Of a stretch of 64,000 bases of DNA, positions 24,701 to 32,626 are shown piece after piece. The stretch lies in assembly GCA_951213105.1 (NCBI GenBank), contig OX578152.1:75944680-76008679 (forward strand), read 5' to 3'. A program made the position numbers and the translations under genes. Origin of the DNA: Amaurobius ferox (lineage: Eukaryota > Arthropoda > Arachnida > Araneae > Amaurobiidae). Positions within the stretch are counted from its first letter, which is position 1. Every line of letters begins with the position of its first letter. The notes under the pieces were generated by a model. The model saw nothing but the letters and a program-made list of their open reading frames with translations. It was not told the DNA's origin and did not search any database.

Positions 24701-24874
24701 ATAAATAATATTGTTCAAAAATAAATTTTTTATACTTACGACTTTAAAATCTTTTGTTAAATAATAAATTCTATTTGCAGAGGCAAAATAGACATCTCCA
24801 TTGTTGTCAAGACAAAAACAATCAGCTTCTACATTGGAATAATCTTGAACACTTAATAGCTTTAGATTCTTCAT
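3645..24874 (-). CDS. ELP1: Elongator complex protein 1, N-terminal 280 codons in eight exons (gene continues beyond base 1)
   Basis: ELP1 (IKAP) is the scaffold subunit of the six-subunit Elongator complex, a cytosolic enzyme that starts the carboxymethylation of wobble uridines in tRNA. Exons (minus strand): 24740-24874, 16783-16923, 13939-14020, 13770-13850, 11790-11875, 6383-6482, 4361-4451 and 3645-3768. They join in phase (840 bp, 280 codons) and cover the first WD40-type propeller region. Signature stretches in order are [80 protein letters not shown] and [12 protein letters not shown], all collinear with animal ELP1. All splice borders are GT/AG except the intron-7 donor, which reads TT (see findings). 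Introns are 88 bp to 7.8 kb and packed with transposons. The remaining ~1000 residues are not in this window. Exons were identified by remembered homology rather than by alignment software. Confidence 0.93.
3874..4018. repeat. 41-bp tandem repeat, about 3.5 copies
   Basis: An A/T-only-like unit of AATAATAA blocks followed by AAAGTAAAAGTATAAAC repeats almost perfectly. It lies in the 592-bp intron 7 of ELP1, between the abnormal donor and exon 8. Confidence 0.9.
4361..4451 (-). CDS. ELP1: ELP1 exon 7, donor site reads TT
   Basis: 91 bp with acceptor TTTTAACAG, encoding [18 protein letters not shown] and ending at TGTTGGAG. The next bases are TTAAGT where GTAAGT is expected. Joining here to the first acceptor of exon 8 restores the conserved W-x-P-x-G spacing. 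The alternative is a GT one base upstream (A|GTTAAG). Confidence 0.85.
4658..5221. mobile_element. 564-bp insertion flanked by a 13-bp target-site duplication
   Basis: Perfect direct repeats AAGAGATCTACCT lie at 4645-4657 and 5222-5234. The segment between is markedly more GC-rich than its surroundings. It contains a G11 run (about 4959-4969), a short CA microsatellite (about 5098-5114) and a small internal duplication of GCTAGGGAGGGATACA. It has no terminal inverted repeats and no coding capacity. A duplication of this length fits target-primed retrotransposition (a SINE-like element); no RNA-gene ancestor was recognised. Confidence 0.7.
5235..6382. other. ELP1 intron 6 remainder
   Basis: AT-rich. 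The segment about 6060-6310 contains CAGACAGATGACAGACGGACA and nearby stretches in the style of the dispersed repeat at 8124-8495, but too diverged to place with confidence. Nothing else was recognised. Confidence 0.4.
6383..6482 (-). CDS. ELP1: ELP1 exon 6
   Basis: 100 bp encoding [20 protein letters not shown] and [13 protein letters not shown]. This matches the ELP1 segment with a tryptophan-arginine-glycine-aspartate turn. Acceptor TTTAAAG, donor GTATGG, ends in phase 1. Confidence 0.93.
8124..8495 (-). repeat. dispersed repeat, second copy at 53115-53490
   Basis: The reverse complement of this segment matches 53115-53490 over about 370 bp with few differences. Shared blocks include GTGTTTATGACTTTGTTCAT, CAGACGGTCTGTGGGA and GAACCCTATGGGACCTAATT. 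The element class is unknown. Confidence 0.85.
9808..9824 (+). repeat. G17 homopolymer
   Basis: Uninterrupted run of 17 G, preceded by an A-rich run. Confidence 0.95.
10020..10081 (+). mobile_element. severely 5'-truncated SINE (3' 62 bp) with 14-bp target duplication
   Basis: Matches the last ~60 bp of the SINE at 61921-62271, ending in GGGTCTCAACA. It is bracketed by perfect direct repeats ACACCCTTTGGGTG at 10006-10019 and 10082-10095. This is direct evidence that the 3' end of this family is what the retrotransposition machinery recognises. Confidence 0.9.
10217..10740 (+). repeat. ~185-bp tandem repeat, three diverged copies
   Basis: Units begin near 10217, 10397 and 10583 with GATCGTGGACAAATGCCG-like starts. 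They share TGCAAAATAGCC, AATACGTTTGAAAAATAG, GAAATAATTAC and CGATGCAAA in the same order. Divergence between units is substantial, so the array is old. Confidence 0.85.
11790..11875 (-). CDS. ELP1: ELP1 exon 5
   Basis: 86 bp encoding [19 protein letters not shown], the most strongly conserved block seen in this gene. Acceptor CTAG, donor GTAAAT, ends in phase 0. Confidence 0.95.
11876..13769. other. ELP1 intron 4 (1.9 kb)
   Basis: AT-rich. It contains only a short tandem duplication of TAACTTAACTAATATTAAA near 12200. Nothing else was recognised. Confidence 0.5.
13770..13850 (-). CDS. ELP1: ELP1 exon 4
   Basis: 81 bp; [18 protein letters not shown] then CPDEFGE. Enters and leaves in phase 1. 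The TKxFxP and DEFGES elements are conserved in ELP1. Confidence 0.93.
13939..14020 (-). CDS. ELP1: ELP1 exon 3
   Basis: 82 bp encoding [18 protein letters not shown] and following residues, ending in phase 1. The acceptor is CATGTAG and the donor GTGCGT. Intron 3 behind it is only 88 bp, the shortest in the gene. Confidence 0.92.
14503..14532 (-). other. hammerhead-like core (CTAATGA - hairpin - GAAA)
   Basis: On the minus strand the order is CTAATGA, a perfect GGGCAT/ATGCCC hairpin, then GAAAGC. This resembles the catalytic core of hammerhead ribozymes (CUGAUGA, stem II, GAAA), which occur in Penelope-like elements and retrozymes. The G-to-A change in CTGATGA should impair catalysis. The flanking sequence is shared with the right half of 15673-15972. 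Stems I and III were not established. Confidence 0.35.
15063..15170 (+). repeat. ~40-bp tandem repeat, three copies
   Basis: AATGAAGGACTGGAGTTGAA-like units followed by AAACAAAAAA repeat three times with drift. Confidence 0.75.
15351..15531 (+). repeat. 73-bp direct repeat, offset 108
   Basis: 15351-15423 and 15459-15531 are identical as far as I could read, starting GAGATTCATATTGG. The perfect identity implies a recent duplication. Confidence 0.9.
15673..15972. mobile_element. 300-bp element with ~85-bp terminal inverted repeats
   Basis: The left arm (AAATAAAATTAAGGACAAAA...) pairs with the right arm over about 85 bp with only a few mismatches. The middle contains CCACTGATGAAGGG followed by AAAAGC, the same module as the hammerhead-like segment at 14503-14532. 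It could be a MITE, or two inverted termini of a Penelope-like element. No clear target duplication was found. Confidence 0.8.
15973..16150 (+). repeat. GAGTC repeat family, partial copy
   Basis: Contains GAAAAATTAAAAAATG, TTATGTCAGTATCAGAGTTGG and ATACCAGAGGAGTAGGAGTT, shared in order with 25470-25770 and 26226-26530. Confidence 0.7.
16783..16923 (-). CDS. ELP1: ELP1 exon 2
   Basis: 47 codons, phase 0 on both sides. The acceptor is TTTTTAG and the donor GTAAG. It includes [15 protein letters not shown], matching the ATASGDV blade strand of the ELP1 propeller. Confidence 0.9.
18713..19422. mobile_element. foldback MITE with ~240-bp terminal inverted repeats, mariner-type ends
   Basis: The ends are (C)AGGGTGTCCAGTGCTAT with flanking TA, as in Tc1/mariner-related elements. 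The two arms (18713-18955 and 19190-19422) are near-perfect inverted copies around a ~230-bp centre, which itself has a tandem GGTCNCTNATTGGTTGGTTG repeat. There is no coding capacity. A truncated relative lies at 32289-32512. Confidence 0.88.
19819..20480 (+). repeat. decayed relative of the ~0.93-kb HINE-like family
   Basis: Starts TCTGATATGGACAGCACATG followed by a degenerate CTTTCCTTATATAATG, as in the copy at 56535. It later has CGCCAAGTTGGCAACAT twice and TCTTTCCAAGATATTGAATT. Order and spacing are scrambled. Confidence 0.55.
21011..22766. mobile_element. 1.75-kb DNA transposon with ~140-bp diverged inverted ends and 14-bp direct repeats
   Basis: The left end GTGGTTAGGCTACCTGCAAG (from 21014) is mirrored at the right end (to 22766) with about 140 bp of weaker internal matching. 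AGCCATATCTGAGC occurs immediately outside both ends (20997-21010 and 22767-22780), consistent with a target-site duplication. The interior is AT-rich, carries a SINE fragment (22043-22241) and has no transposase frame, so the element is non-autonomous. The superfamily was not assigned; the duplication is longer than in common cut-and-paste families. Confidence 0.75.
22043..22241 (-). mobile_element. 5'-truncated copy of the 5S-derived SINE
   Basis: The reverse complement matches about 62085-62268 closely: GAGTACGATCAC, GGTTGGTGGTAGGGG, GTACGGTCCCTGTGGATGCC and CCTTTCTGGTAGGTCGGACG, ending in GTCTCAACAAC. The 5S-like head is missing. It is inserted inside the long-TIR transposon. Confidence 0.9.
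22829..23900 (-). mobile_element. internally deleted piggyBac element between TTAA sites
   Basis: TTAA occurs at 22825-22828 and 23901-23904. The inner ends are CCCTTTCGGGACGGCGGCA and, reversed, CCCTTTCCCGACAAGTGGCA. TTAA targeting and CCCTTT ends are diagnostic of piggyBac. At 1072 bp it is far shorter than an autonomous element and keeps only a transposase fragment. It is inserted in ELP1 intron 1. Confidence 0.93.
23068..23400 (-). pseudogene. piggyBac transposase fragment
   Basis: The minus-strand frame contains [11 protein letters not shown], then a TGA, then [35 protein letters not shown] and [15 protein letters not shown]. These are the conserved central blocks of piggyBac (DDE_Tnp_1_7) transposases, including the aspartate in the LYLDxFFTS motif. 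Only about 110 residues remain of an expected ~550-600. Both ends are deleted and one stop codon interrupts the frame, so it is inactive. Confidence 0.92.
24740..24874 (-). CDS. ELP1: ELP1 exon 1 (coding, start codon)
   Basis: Starts with ATG at 24874 ([12 protein letters not shown]), as in animal ELP1, and gives 45 codons ending in phase 0 at a GTAAGT donor. An upstream non-coding exon or the promoter could not be seen. Confidence 0.88.
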
Positions 24875-25469
24875 TTTTCAGTTGTCTCTCTTTGAAAGCA
24901 TTTATACTAATAAAAATAAATTAAGTTAATGATTTGACATAATTTGTGCATTTACACATGACATATAAAATATTGAACAAAAGCAAAATCATTGCACAGA
25001 CAGCTAGATGGTTCTTTTTTAGCAAAGTAGTAAATTAAAAATCACTGTTTCCATCTGCTATGCAGTTAAGCAACAAAAGGTAGACACTAAGAAGAGTACT
25101 AAATTAAGACTAAAAATATGTGAAATTTTTTATAAATTTATTTGAAAAATGTGCAATGCAATATCTCAAGGAGGTTTCAATTCAAAATTCTAAGATGAGT
25201 GTCATTTGCTTTTAAATAATTATTTATGTATGTACAATGATTATAATAACTAAAAATAGCAAATTTGAATAAAAAGCAAAATAGTTTCTCTAAGTCCTAC
25301 CTCGATCTTTGCTCATATGTTTGACATACTGGATTTTATTTTGATATTTCCCAATAAAACTTATTACAAAATGGGAGAATCCCCTTTAGCAAGATCTTAT
25401 GAGTCGATTTTCAGGAGTTTTCTTTACACATAATTAAAAATCTATTAATTCTTTTTTTATTATTATTTC

Positions 25470-25770
25470 TGAATAGAGTCGGAGTCGGTAGCCATTTAGG
25501 GTGGAGTCAGAATTGGAAGTATACACACTCCTCAATAAAATTATTTGAAAACGATTTTATTTTGAAATATTGAAATTTTTTATAGATATTTTAAATAGTT
25601 TTCAGGCAATAAATTAAAAAGACATAAAATGTTTACAAATTAAAAAACTATGGATATTAAAAATTAATTTGTATTTATGTCAGTATCAGAGATGGATATT
25701 AGAAAACAAGAGGAGTTGGAATTAGATAGTAGAATAAAGGAGGAATCCGAGTCAGTTTGGCCTTCCACAC
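25470..25770 (+). repeat. GAGTC repeat family, copy 2
   Basis: About 300 bp, from GAGTCGGAGTCGGTAGC to GAGGAATCCGAGTCAG, collinear with 26226-26530. Confidence 0.8.
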
Positions 25771-26225
25771 AAATAGCTTTCAATACACAAACAGCCACTA
25801 TTTTAAGAAGTGCAAATTAGCTGAGATTATTTTAATAGTAGTTTTATAATTTTTTTTCACCTTTATAGTTTATAATGTTCAAAAGTTTAGTGATCAAAGA
25901 AATTATGTGAAATTTTATTCGACTTGCTTATTCTGTTGAGTGTTGAGAAATATAGCACTCTCTCTCTGCAGAAAAATAAAAAGATTTCTAATATCTAAAG
26001 ATCGGCTAGTAATAATTTCAAAATACTAGCAAGGCCTATGCTAGCTATTTGGTAAAGGCGAGCAAATGTGAATTTAGCAAAAAAACTTTCAAATAATTTG
26101 CTGGAAGGCTGTTGCAGACTATCAAGCTAATAGTAATTGGTATCATTCTCTGAAGTGCAAGCAAATGAAATAAATAAAATTTCGTATTGTTAGTATTGAA
26201 AATATAGTGCATAAATGCAGAAACC

Positions 26226-26530
26226 AGGGCTATGGTGTCAGAGTTGGTAGCAGTTTGGAGTGGAGTCAGATTCAGTAATAATATGCCGACTCCAACTCCT
26301 ACATAAAATTATTTAAAAATAAATTTGTTTTGGAATATTTAATTTTTAATAGTTTTAATATAATAAATAAAAAAAAAGCAAATGTTTATTATTTAAAAAA
26401 CAGTTAATATGAAAAATTAAAAATGAATTGATATTTATGTCGGTATCGGAGTCAGATATCAGAATACAAGAGGAGTCAAAGTTGGAGTCGGACAGTAAAA
26501 AAAAGAGGAGTTGTAGTCCAAGGTTTGAGG
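26226..26530 (+). repeat. GAGTC repeat family, copy 3
   Basis: Collinear with 25470-25770: GGTAGCNNTTNGGNTGGAGTC near the start, an AT-rich middle, and TTTATGTCGGTATCGGAGTC plus ACAAGAGGAGT at the end. Confidence 0.8.
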
Positions 26531-28270
26531 TACCAACTCAACAGTCATGGCATAAACCACACCAAATCAAAAAAACAAAATCTCTAAAAAGCTTTAACAA
26601 TAAAAGTGAAAAAGAATTACAAAAAGCATGAAACTAAGCTAAAAGGCATTGTAACTAGTCTGTTAGCAGAAGCAAGAGCATTAACAGAACACTAAGAAAA
26701 CTGCTTTATGAAATAACATTTAAATAAAAATTCTTAGAAACTTGATTTTTATAAATAGTGAAGGACCAGGTATAAAAAATTTTAATTTTGATGCAAATTT
26801 TGCAAATTGATGTAACAAAAACAACTAATGTCTATCTGGAGGTTAACATTAGCTAACAATCATAAAATCTAGCTAATATTTTTCCAGTTTGGCTAATTTA
26901 CTGGATATGAAGTTCCTAGCATAGGTCTTATAATGGTGTCTATTCATTTCAAGATAAAAAATATTCCAGAACATTAACTTATTTAATAGTTTAACCATTT
27001 TTTTATGAATTTTTCCAATTTAGATAAAAAATGTGAACTATCTCAAGAATGGTACACATGCTAGTCTTATAAATGATGGTATGGTGGCATTAACTTTTAA
27101 ATAAAAAATCCTGTCTATTTTCATGATATTTTTATCCAAAATTATGTTTTCATAATGTGTTTCAATTTAAAAAAAAAGAAAAATTACAAGCAATTTTTAA
27201 GTATGTCCATCCCAAAAATTAGCAGGCCTCTGACGTTCTCAGATTGAAATTATAATCATACCGAATTTCTTTCGATTTTATAAAATTTTTTTAAAGGTAT
27301 TGTGGCCACTGAAAAAATGGTTAATTCGTATTCGGGGTAGCCCAAAACTTGCAGAATTCCAAGGTCATTAAAATATGAGGGTTGGATTTTTGATCCTATG
27401 ACCAAGTTACCCATTACATACTATAAACGATAGGAAAAGTAAATGCACCATGCGTATCTACAGGTCCAGTCTTTTAAATTTTTGTACAACCGTACTGAGC
27501 ACTAGACTTCCCATGAACAAATGTGCCACACTTATGTGATATGACAGGTCAATTTATTATTACTAGCCTGTTAACACATCTGATCAGAAGCTCAAACTTC
27601 TGATGTAAGAAAGAAACAATCAGCAATGCATGATGCTGCATTAATTTCGTTAATGTTTAGATGAAAATCATTAATAGGTAATTTTGGAATAAAACCTTTA
27701 CGTTATGAATTCGTTATATACATAATTATATTAATGTATTGCATGAAATATACTTGTGCAAGTCATGTTAATTTTTTTTTAAATATAAACTAATATACCT
27801 GCCAATATATGATAACTATTTATCTATTAAAAATAAGAAAATGTAACTTGATTTTCTGAAAAATTTTCCTAATTAAGCCCAATAAAATACTGAATATTAA
27901 TTTTCATTACATTTAATATAAATTGTACTAAAAAAAAACCATGTGTTCGAAATTGAAATGTAAACAGATTACAAGTTTAGAAGTTTTATACCTGAGCTCA
28001 TTTCTAAAAGTCATGAAATTAGATAGATGGTTTTATCTCCATTTTCTTTTAGCTCTTGTAATGATGAATGTAAAGTATCTTTAAAATGTGGATTTCAACA
28101 AACCGTTTTTAGACGCTAAAATATGGATTTTCAAATTATTTGAAAAATATGTATTTTAATTTTCCCTTTGAATATAACCGAACCGTTAACTGTATGACAA
28201 AGCTGTTCATTCCATTGCTGAGTTTATGCCGTTAAACTATATTGCTAATAGTTTGTTTCTGTGTTAAATA

Positions 28271-28284
28271 TTGTATTTTTTTAG
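28271..28284 (+). promoter_or_regulatory. possible 3' splice site of a 5'-UTR intron of PSMA1
   Basis: TTGTATTTTTTTAG ends eight bases before the ATG. A pyrimidine tract plus AG at this position suggests an upstream non-coding exon. It is inferred only; no matching donor was identified. Confidence 0.4.
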
Positions 28285-28292
28285 TTTACACT

Positions 28293-29126
28293 ATGTTTCG
28301 AAATCAATATGACAACGATGTTACTGTCTGGAGTCCACAGGGACGACTTCATCAAGTGGAATACGCTATGGAAGCAGTTAAACAAGGATCTGCAACTGTC
28401 GGCCTTAAGAATGACACTCATGCTGTTTTGGTTGCCTTAAAGAGAGCTTCGTCTGAGTTGTCAGCCCATCAGAAGAAAGTAATTCCTATTGATAACCATT
28501 GTGGTATTGCTATAGCCGGCTTGACCGCTGATGCAAGATTATTGAGCAAATATATGCGTACTGAATGCCTTACTAATCGCTTTGTTCGCGATTCTTCTTT
28601 ACCAATTAGTAGATTAGTTTCTCGTCTTGGAAATAAAATGCAAATTTGCACTCAACGTTATGATCGTAGGCCTTATGGTGTCGGTCTACTAGTTGCTGGG
28701 TATGATGATTTGGGCCCTCATATCTATCAAACTTGCCCCTCTGCTAATTATTTCGATTGTAAAGCTATGGCAATAGGAGCAAGATCTCAGTCAGCTAGAA
28801 CGTATTTGGAAAAGCATCTTGATGATTTTAAAACCTGCCCTTTGGATGAGTTGGTAAGACATGGACTAAGAGCTCTTCGTGAATGTCTCCCTAATGAAGT
28901 TGACTTGAATAATAAGAATGCATCTGTAGCAATTGTGGGTAAAGGTATGGATTTTACAGTTTTTGAAGATGATGATGTCGAACCCTATCTTCTGACTATC
29001 AAGAATGATGAGCGAACTCGTCGTGGACCTCCACCTGCTGATGGTACTGATCCATCCGACAAACCAGATGACTCTGATAAAAAACCTGAACCTGAAGCAG
29101 CTGTTGAAACTATGAGTGTTGATTAA
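28293..29126 (+). CDS. PSMA1: 20S proteasome subunit alpha-6 (proteasome subunit alpha type-1), single exon
   Basis: 277 residues, close to the animal norm (263 in human). The protein is one of seven alpha subunits that form the outer ring and gate of the 20S proteasome, in cytosol and nucleus. It starts [19 protein letters not shown] with the alpha-subunit N-terminal signature ([13 protein letters not shown]). [14 protein letters not shown] (around residues 69-82), [19 protein letters not shown] and [14 protein letters not shown] follow at the expected places. As in other alpha subunits there is no catalytic N-terminal threonine. The tail (last ~35 residues) is acidic and rich in P, D and K. 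The ATG at 28293 is chosen because the family starts MFRN; the frame is open 17 codons further upstream, but through a sequence that looks like intron (TTTTTTTAG ends at 28284). The coding region has no introns. It is intact and probably functional. Confidence 0.96.
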   Translation: MFRNQYDNDVTVWSPQGRLHQVEYAMEAVKQGSATVGLKNDTHAVLVALKRASSELSAHQKKVIPIDNHCGIAIAGLTADARLLSKYMRTECLTNRFVRDSSLPISRLVSRLGNKMQICTQRYDRRPYGVGLLVAGYDDLGPHIYQTCPSANYFDCKAMAIGARSQSARTYLEKHLDDFKTCPLDELVRHGLRALRECLPNEVDLNNKNASVAIVGKGMDFTVFEDDDVEPYLLTIKNDERTRRGPPPADGTDPSDKPDDSDKKPEPEAAVETMSVD

Positions 29127-29256
29127 ACACAATAACATTAACATTTAATGCTAAATTTTGTTAATTAAGCCTTTGCTATGATTTATTAAAAAAATGTTCT
29201 GGAATTCAAAACTTATGTTTTTCATTTAAATTTTGTGCATCATGTTCTTCTATTTT

Positions 29257-29262
29257 AATAAA
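29257..29262 (+). promoter_or_regulatory. polyadenylation signal AATAAA for PSMA1
   Basis: Canonical hexamer 130 bp after the stop codon. A weaker ATTAAA lies at 29184-29189. No genomic poly-A tract follows, which argues against a recent processed copy. Confidence 0.55.
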
Positions 29263-30607
29263 CTTCATTTCATTTAAATCTTAATCTCTAATACAAGATA
29301 GAACGCTGAAGTCTCTTCACTTTACAGTTTTACTTCAAATTTGGAAGTTATGCTTTTTACTATACATTGATTCTAACAAGTTTGAGCAATTTTGATGTAG
29401 TTTTTGTGTTATATTACAGAAAAGTTTCTTTGCGGAAAATTTGCTCTAAATATAAAACATGCTGATTACTGTGTATAATTCTTAAATTTTATTTACTCTA
29501 TTTTAATTTAGTACATTTGAAAGTTATGTTCTAATCTAAGAAGTTGATGAAGTAATTTCTATTTTATTTTCTATTACAATATGAAAAATTGGTTGATCAG
29601 TAGCATCTCGCCAAGTGTTCAGTTGACACCAAGCATTCCAATGGCATTTGTTTCTCATAGCCAAATCTAGTTTCAAAACTAGGCTTTTATGGTTTCTGCA
29701 AATTTTTAGGAATTAGGTACTTCTGCATTAGTTAGAGCAAGCATGTTTTTAAATGATTTTTTAAATGTTATGTTTCTTGCTAAAATATTATTTTGATTAT
29801 TTTTTTATTTTGGCAATTGATCTTTTGATCTTGTGAATATTTTAGATTGATTTTTGGAGTCTACATAAAGCATGTAATCTATAAACTCCTTAAAAATTTT
29901 TGATATGTCATTAAAAACTCCTTAAGTTTTGTTTTCAAAGTTGAGTATGAACCCTGTAAAATAGGTCTCTTAAAGATCTTGTACAATTCGTGCTTTTGAA
30001 TTTTAAAGCCACAAAAATTTTCTATTGTATTATGAAATTTTTACAAAGTACAAAAGTATCATGCTTTTGAAATTCTTTTCCCCAAAATTTTCGAAGTATA
30101 GGGTTTTGACATTGAAAAATTCTAAAAACTTTCACAGTGTTGTGCTTTTGAAATCTCAAAATTTTTTCTATGTATCAGGTTTTGAAATTAGATTGTCACT
30201 TTCGTAGGAGGAGCCTATTTTAACACATAGGAAAATACATCACTTTAGTAGGAAATTAGCCAATTTCAAAACACTGAGAATTATGCGAACTTGCTGTACA
30301 TTTTTGTACTTGGAAAAAAAGTGGTGGACTTTTTTAATATCAATGTACTTTTAAAAATCAAGACATTTAATTTGTCTTGATTACAAAACTGTATAAGATA
30401 AATCTTTTGGGGGAATCCATCTGTTAAAAAGTTTTCTCAATTGTAAATTTATAATTGTAGGATCTTTATAGTATAGAAATGTTTTATAGCCTAAAGTTTC
30501 TGTCGTAAGCAAATATAGTTTTATATTCATTGATAAAAACCTGGATTTTATTCTTTAAAACTTTATAAAGATTTTCAATTGATAACTTATTTAAAAAAGT
30601 AACTTAA
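29263..30607. other. no gene recognised; weak T-rich tandem-like repeat
   Basis: AT-rich. Around 29990-30190 a loose motif TGCTTTTGAAATTC...AAAATTTTC recurs about every 60-70 bp, three to four times. Confidence 0.4.
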
Positions 30608-30614
30608 CTAATGT

Positions 30615-30860
30615 CTAGGTGGATATCATTATCGAAGACAAGTAAGGTAATGCTCATGTTCTACAACCCCCAAATCTGCCTACAGCATGTCAACCAGCCA
30701 TTGAGGAAATAAAGGATGAATGGATGAAAGCTAATGCCAACAAGGTGCTCGCAAGTGCTTCAGAAAAAATACTTTATGTTGGGATGTACCGCACATGTGT
30801 GGCTTCTTTTTGCATGTTTTTGCTAAAAGTATTTTGCCTTCTATATTGATGTCCACCTAG
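30615..30860. mobile_element. 246-bp MITE with 7-bp target duplication
   Basis: Ends CTAGGTGGATATCA and TTGATGTCCACCTAG are near-perfect inverted repeats. CTAATGT flanks both sides (30608-30614, 30861-30867). No coding capacity; superfamily not assigned. Confidence 0.8.
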
Positions 30861-30867
30861 CTAATGT

Positions 30868-32261
30868 TCATGTTTACTCTGATCTTAAAGAGGGTATACA
30901 TTTATATGTGATATTAGGAGATTGTCAGGAACTAGATATGTTTCATTATAGTAAAGTTAAGTAGTAAAATTGCTGTATAACAAATTTTCTTGCTGCCTGT
31001 ACAGTTATCAGTTATTCAAAGCTGAAGAGTATATTGCTGGTTGCAGGATTCAAAGCTTTGGGAATGTCTTATCAGTTTGTTCTTGGATTTATCGATGTCA
31101 GCATATTAGTTTGTTTTATTTTAAACCAGATATGTGGAGTCTGAGCTGAGTTGAGAAAAATATATCGACAATGAGATCCAAGGGCTGCCATTTGCCACAT
31201 ATGGCTCTGTGGATGATGAATATAAAGTGTCCAATCCGGTATCTTGGTGATAATGCATCATATCTTTCCTCGACCAATGGGCTTGAAGTGCTTCTACACA
31301 GAGAAGTAAAAAAATCTGCAAAGATTTTGGAATTTTTTTACTCTGTGTGATATTTTGCCAGTTGACTGATTCAATTTATTATTCTCTTTCTTTATTTACA
31401 TGGCCGGCCAACAACCGATTTCATCATTTTAATTTTTTTTTATATGCAGAGCGGTGAATAAACAAGAAAGTGCATATATTTTTTCTGATTGAATTGTTTT
31501 AAATAATGTTGCATGAAATTTTGTTTATTAGAAAACACAAAGACGATATACAAATTGTTTAGATCCACATGCCAATATCCATTATGTGCGTGTATATACA
31601 ATTGCATTTTAGATCATATTAAGGAAATTGCGTTATTGAGTTGTTTTGTTTTTAAATTATTATTATTCATAATGCATTATCATATTTTTTACTTTTATTC
31701 TCCTTGCATCTGGGTTTATTATAAAAATAAATTCCATTTCCTTAAGTACTTCTGTTCTTGCATATTTAGTGACAAAACTTTGCATTATTGTGCATTTATG
31801 TCCAAGTAAATATTTTAAGAGTTTGTTTCTAAATTGTTAGCCCCCCCCCCCCCCCCCCTCTCACATACATATATACAAGAAAAATCATAAGATTAAGCAT
31901 GGAATCAAGCTAGTGCCAAAAAGAAGAAAATAAACATCCCACACTTTACTTTAAAGTCTTCATGCTGCTTTCACTTTTGTGGACAACAAGATGCTGGATC
32001 GTGAGCAGTCAACCATTCTATCTCTATGGCACGAGCATGCATGCCTTGATATGCATGGTGGTCATTTTAAGCATCTTCCTATTTAAACATAACGTTGTAT
32101 GCAAGTACCGATGTTCATGTTCCCAATAAAACTTATTTTCCGTGCACTGGATGTGATGTCATACTTTTCCTTTTGCATTTTTTTTTTAAACTAACTAGAT
32201 GTCTAGTTCTTGTTTTTATGTACTCCGAGCGAGGATTCTCACTTTGCAGAGTTTATGTGGT
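30868..32261. other. no gene recognised; C18 homopolymer at 31841-31858
   Basis: AT-rich intergenic DNA with an uninterrupted run of 18 C. Nothing else supported. Confidence 0.5.
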
Positions 32262-32512
32262 CTGATAGCACTGGACACCCTGTATATACAGGGTGTCCAG
32301 TGCTATCAGTGCCCAATGGCTATTTCCTCAACCGTTAGTCACAGAGATATACTTCCAATTGCAAAAATGTTTTAAATTTTAAAATCTATTATCTTAGAAG
32401 CAGTTTAAATCAATAAATGTATTTCTAAAAGAAATACAAAATATAAATTTTTATATGGCACCCCCGGTCCTACCAGTTATAATTAGGAAAATCATCCTCA
32501 TACAATTTCATA
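32262..32512. mobile_element. truncated foldback-MITE copy with head-to-head termini
   Basis: 32289-32512 matches the left arm of the MITE at 18713. Immediately before it the inverted terminus ATAGCACTGGACACCCTG is present. The two ends meet at a 48-bp perfect palindrome (32262-32309) centred on TA. Confidence 0.85.
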
Positions 32513-32606
32513 TGGTTCAGGGGTGCCAATGAAAGTCACATATCCAAAGTCTAGTAGTTTGACATAAGAATCTCGTCTTGCGATCAGTGTTTTAGGCATA
32601 CCTCCC

Positions 32607-32626
32607 GGGGGGGGGGGGGGGGGGGG
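32607..32626 (+). repeat. G20 homopolymer
   Basis: Run of about 20 G following CTCCC; length in the real genome is uncertain because such runs are hard to sequence. Confidence 0.9.

Larger units (their letters stand above)
16924..24739. other. ELP1 intron 1 (7.8 kb)
   Basis: A transposon refuge: MITE at 18713-19422, decayed HINE-like remnant at 19819-20480, long-TIR element at 21011-22766 carrying a SINE, and a piggyBac at 22829-23900. Stretches between these (16924-18712, 23905-24739) are AT-rich with nothing recognised. Confidence 0.55.
24875..28292. other. intergenic region between divergent ELP1 and PSMA1
   Basis: 3.4 kb that must hold both promoters; no core promoter element was convincing. 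It contains two GAGTC-family repeats (25470-25770, 26226-26530). Otherwise AT-rich with no coding support. Confidence 0.5.
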
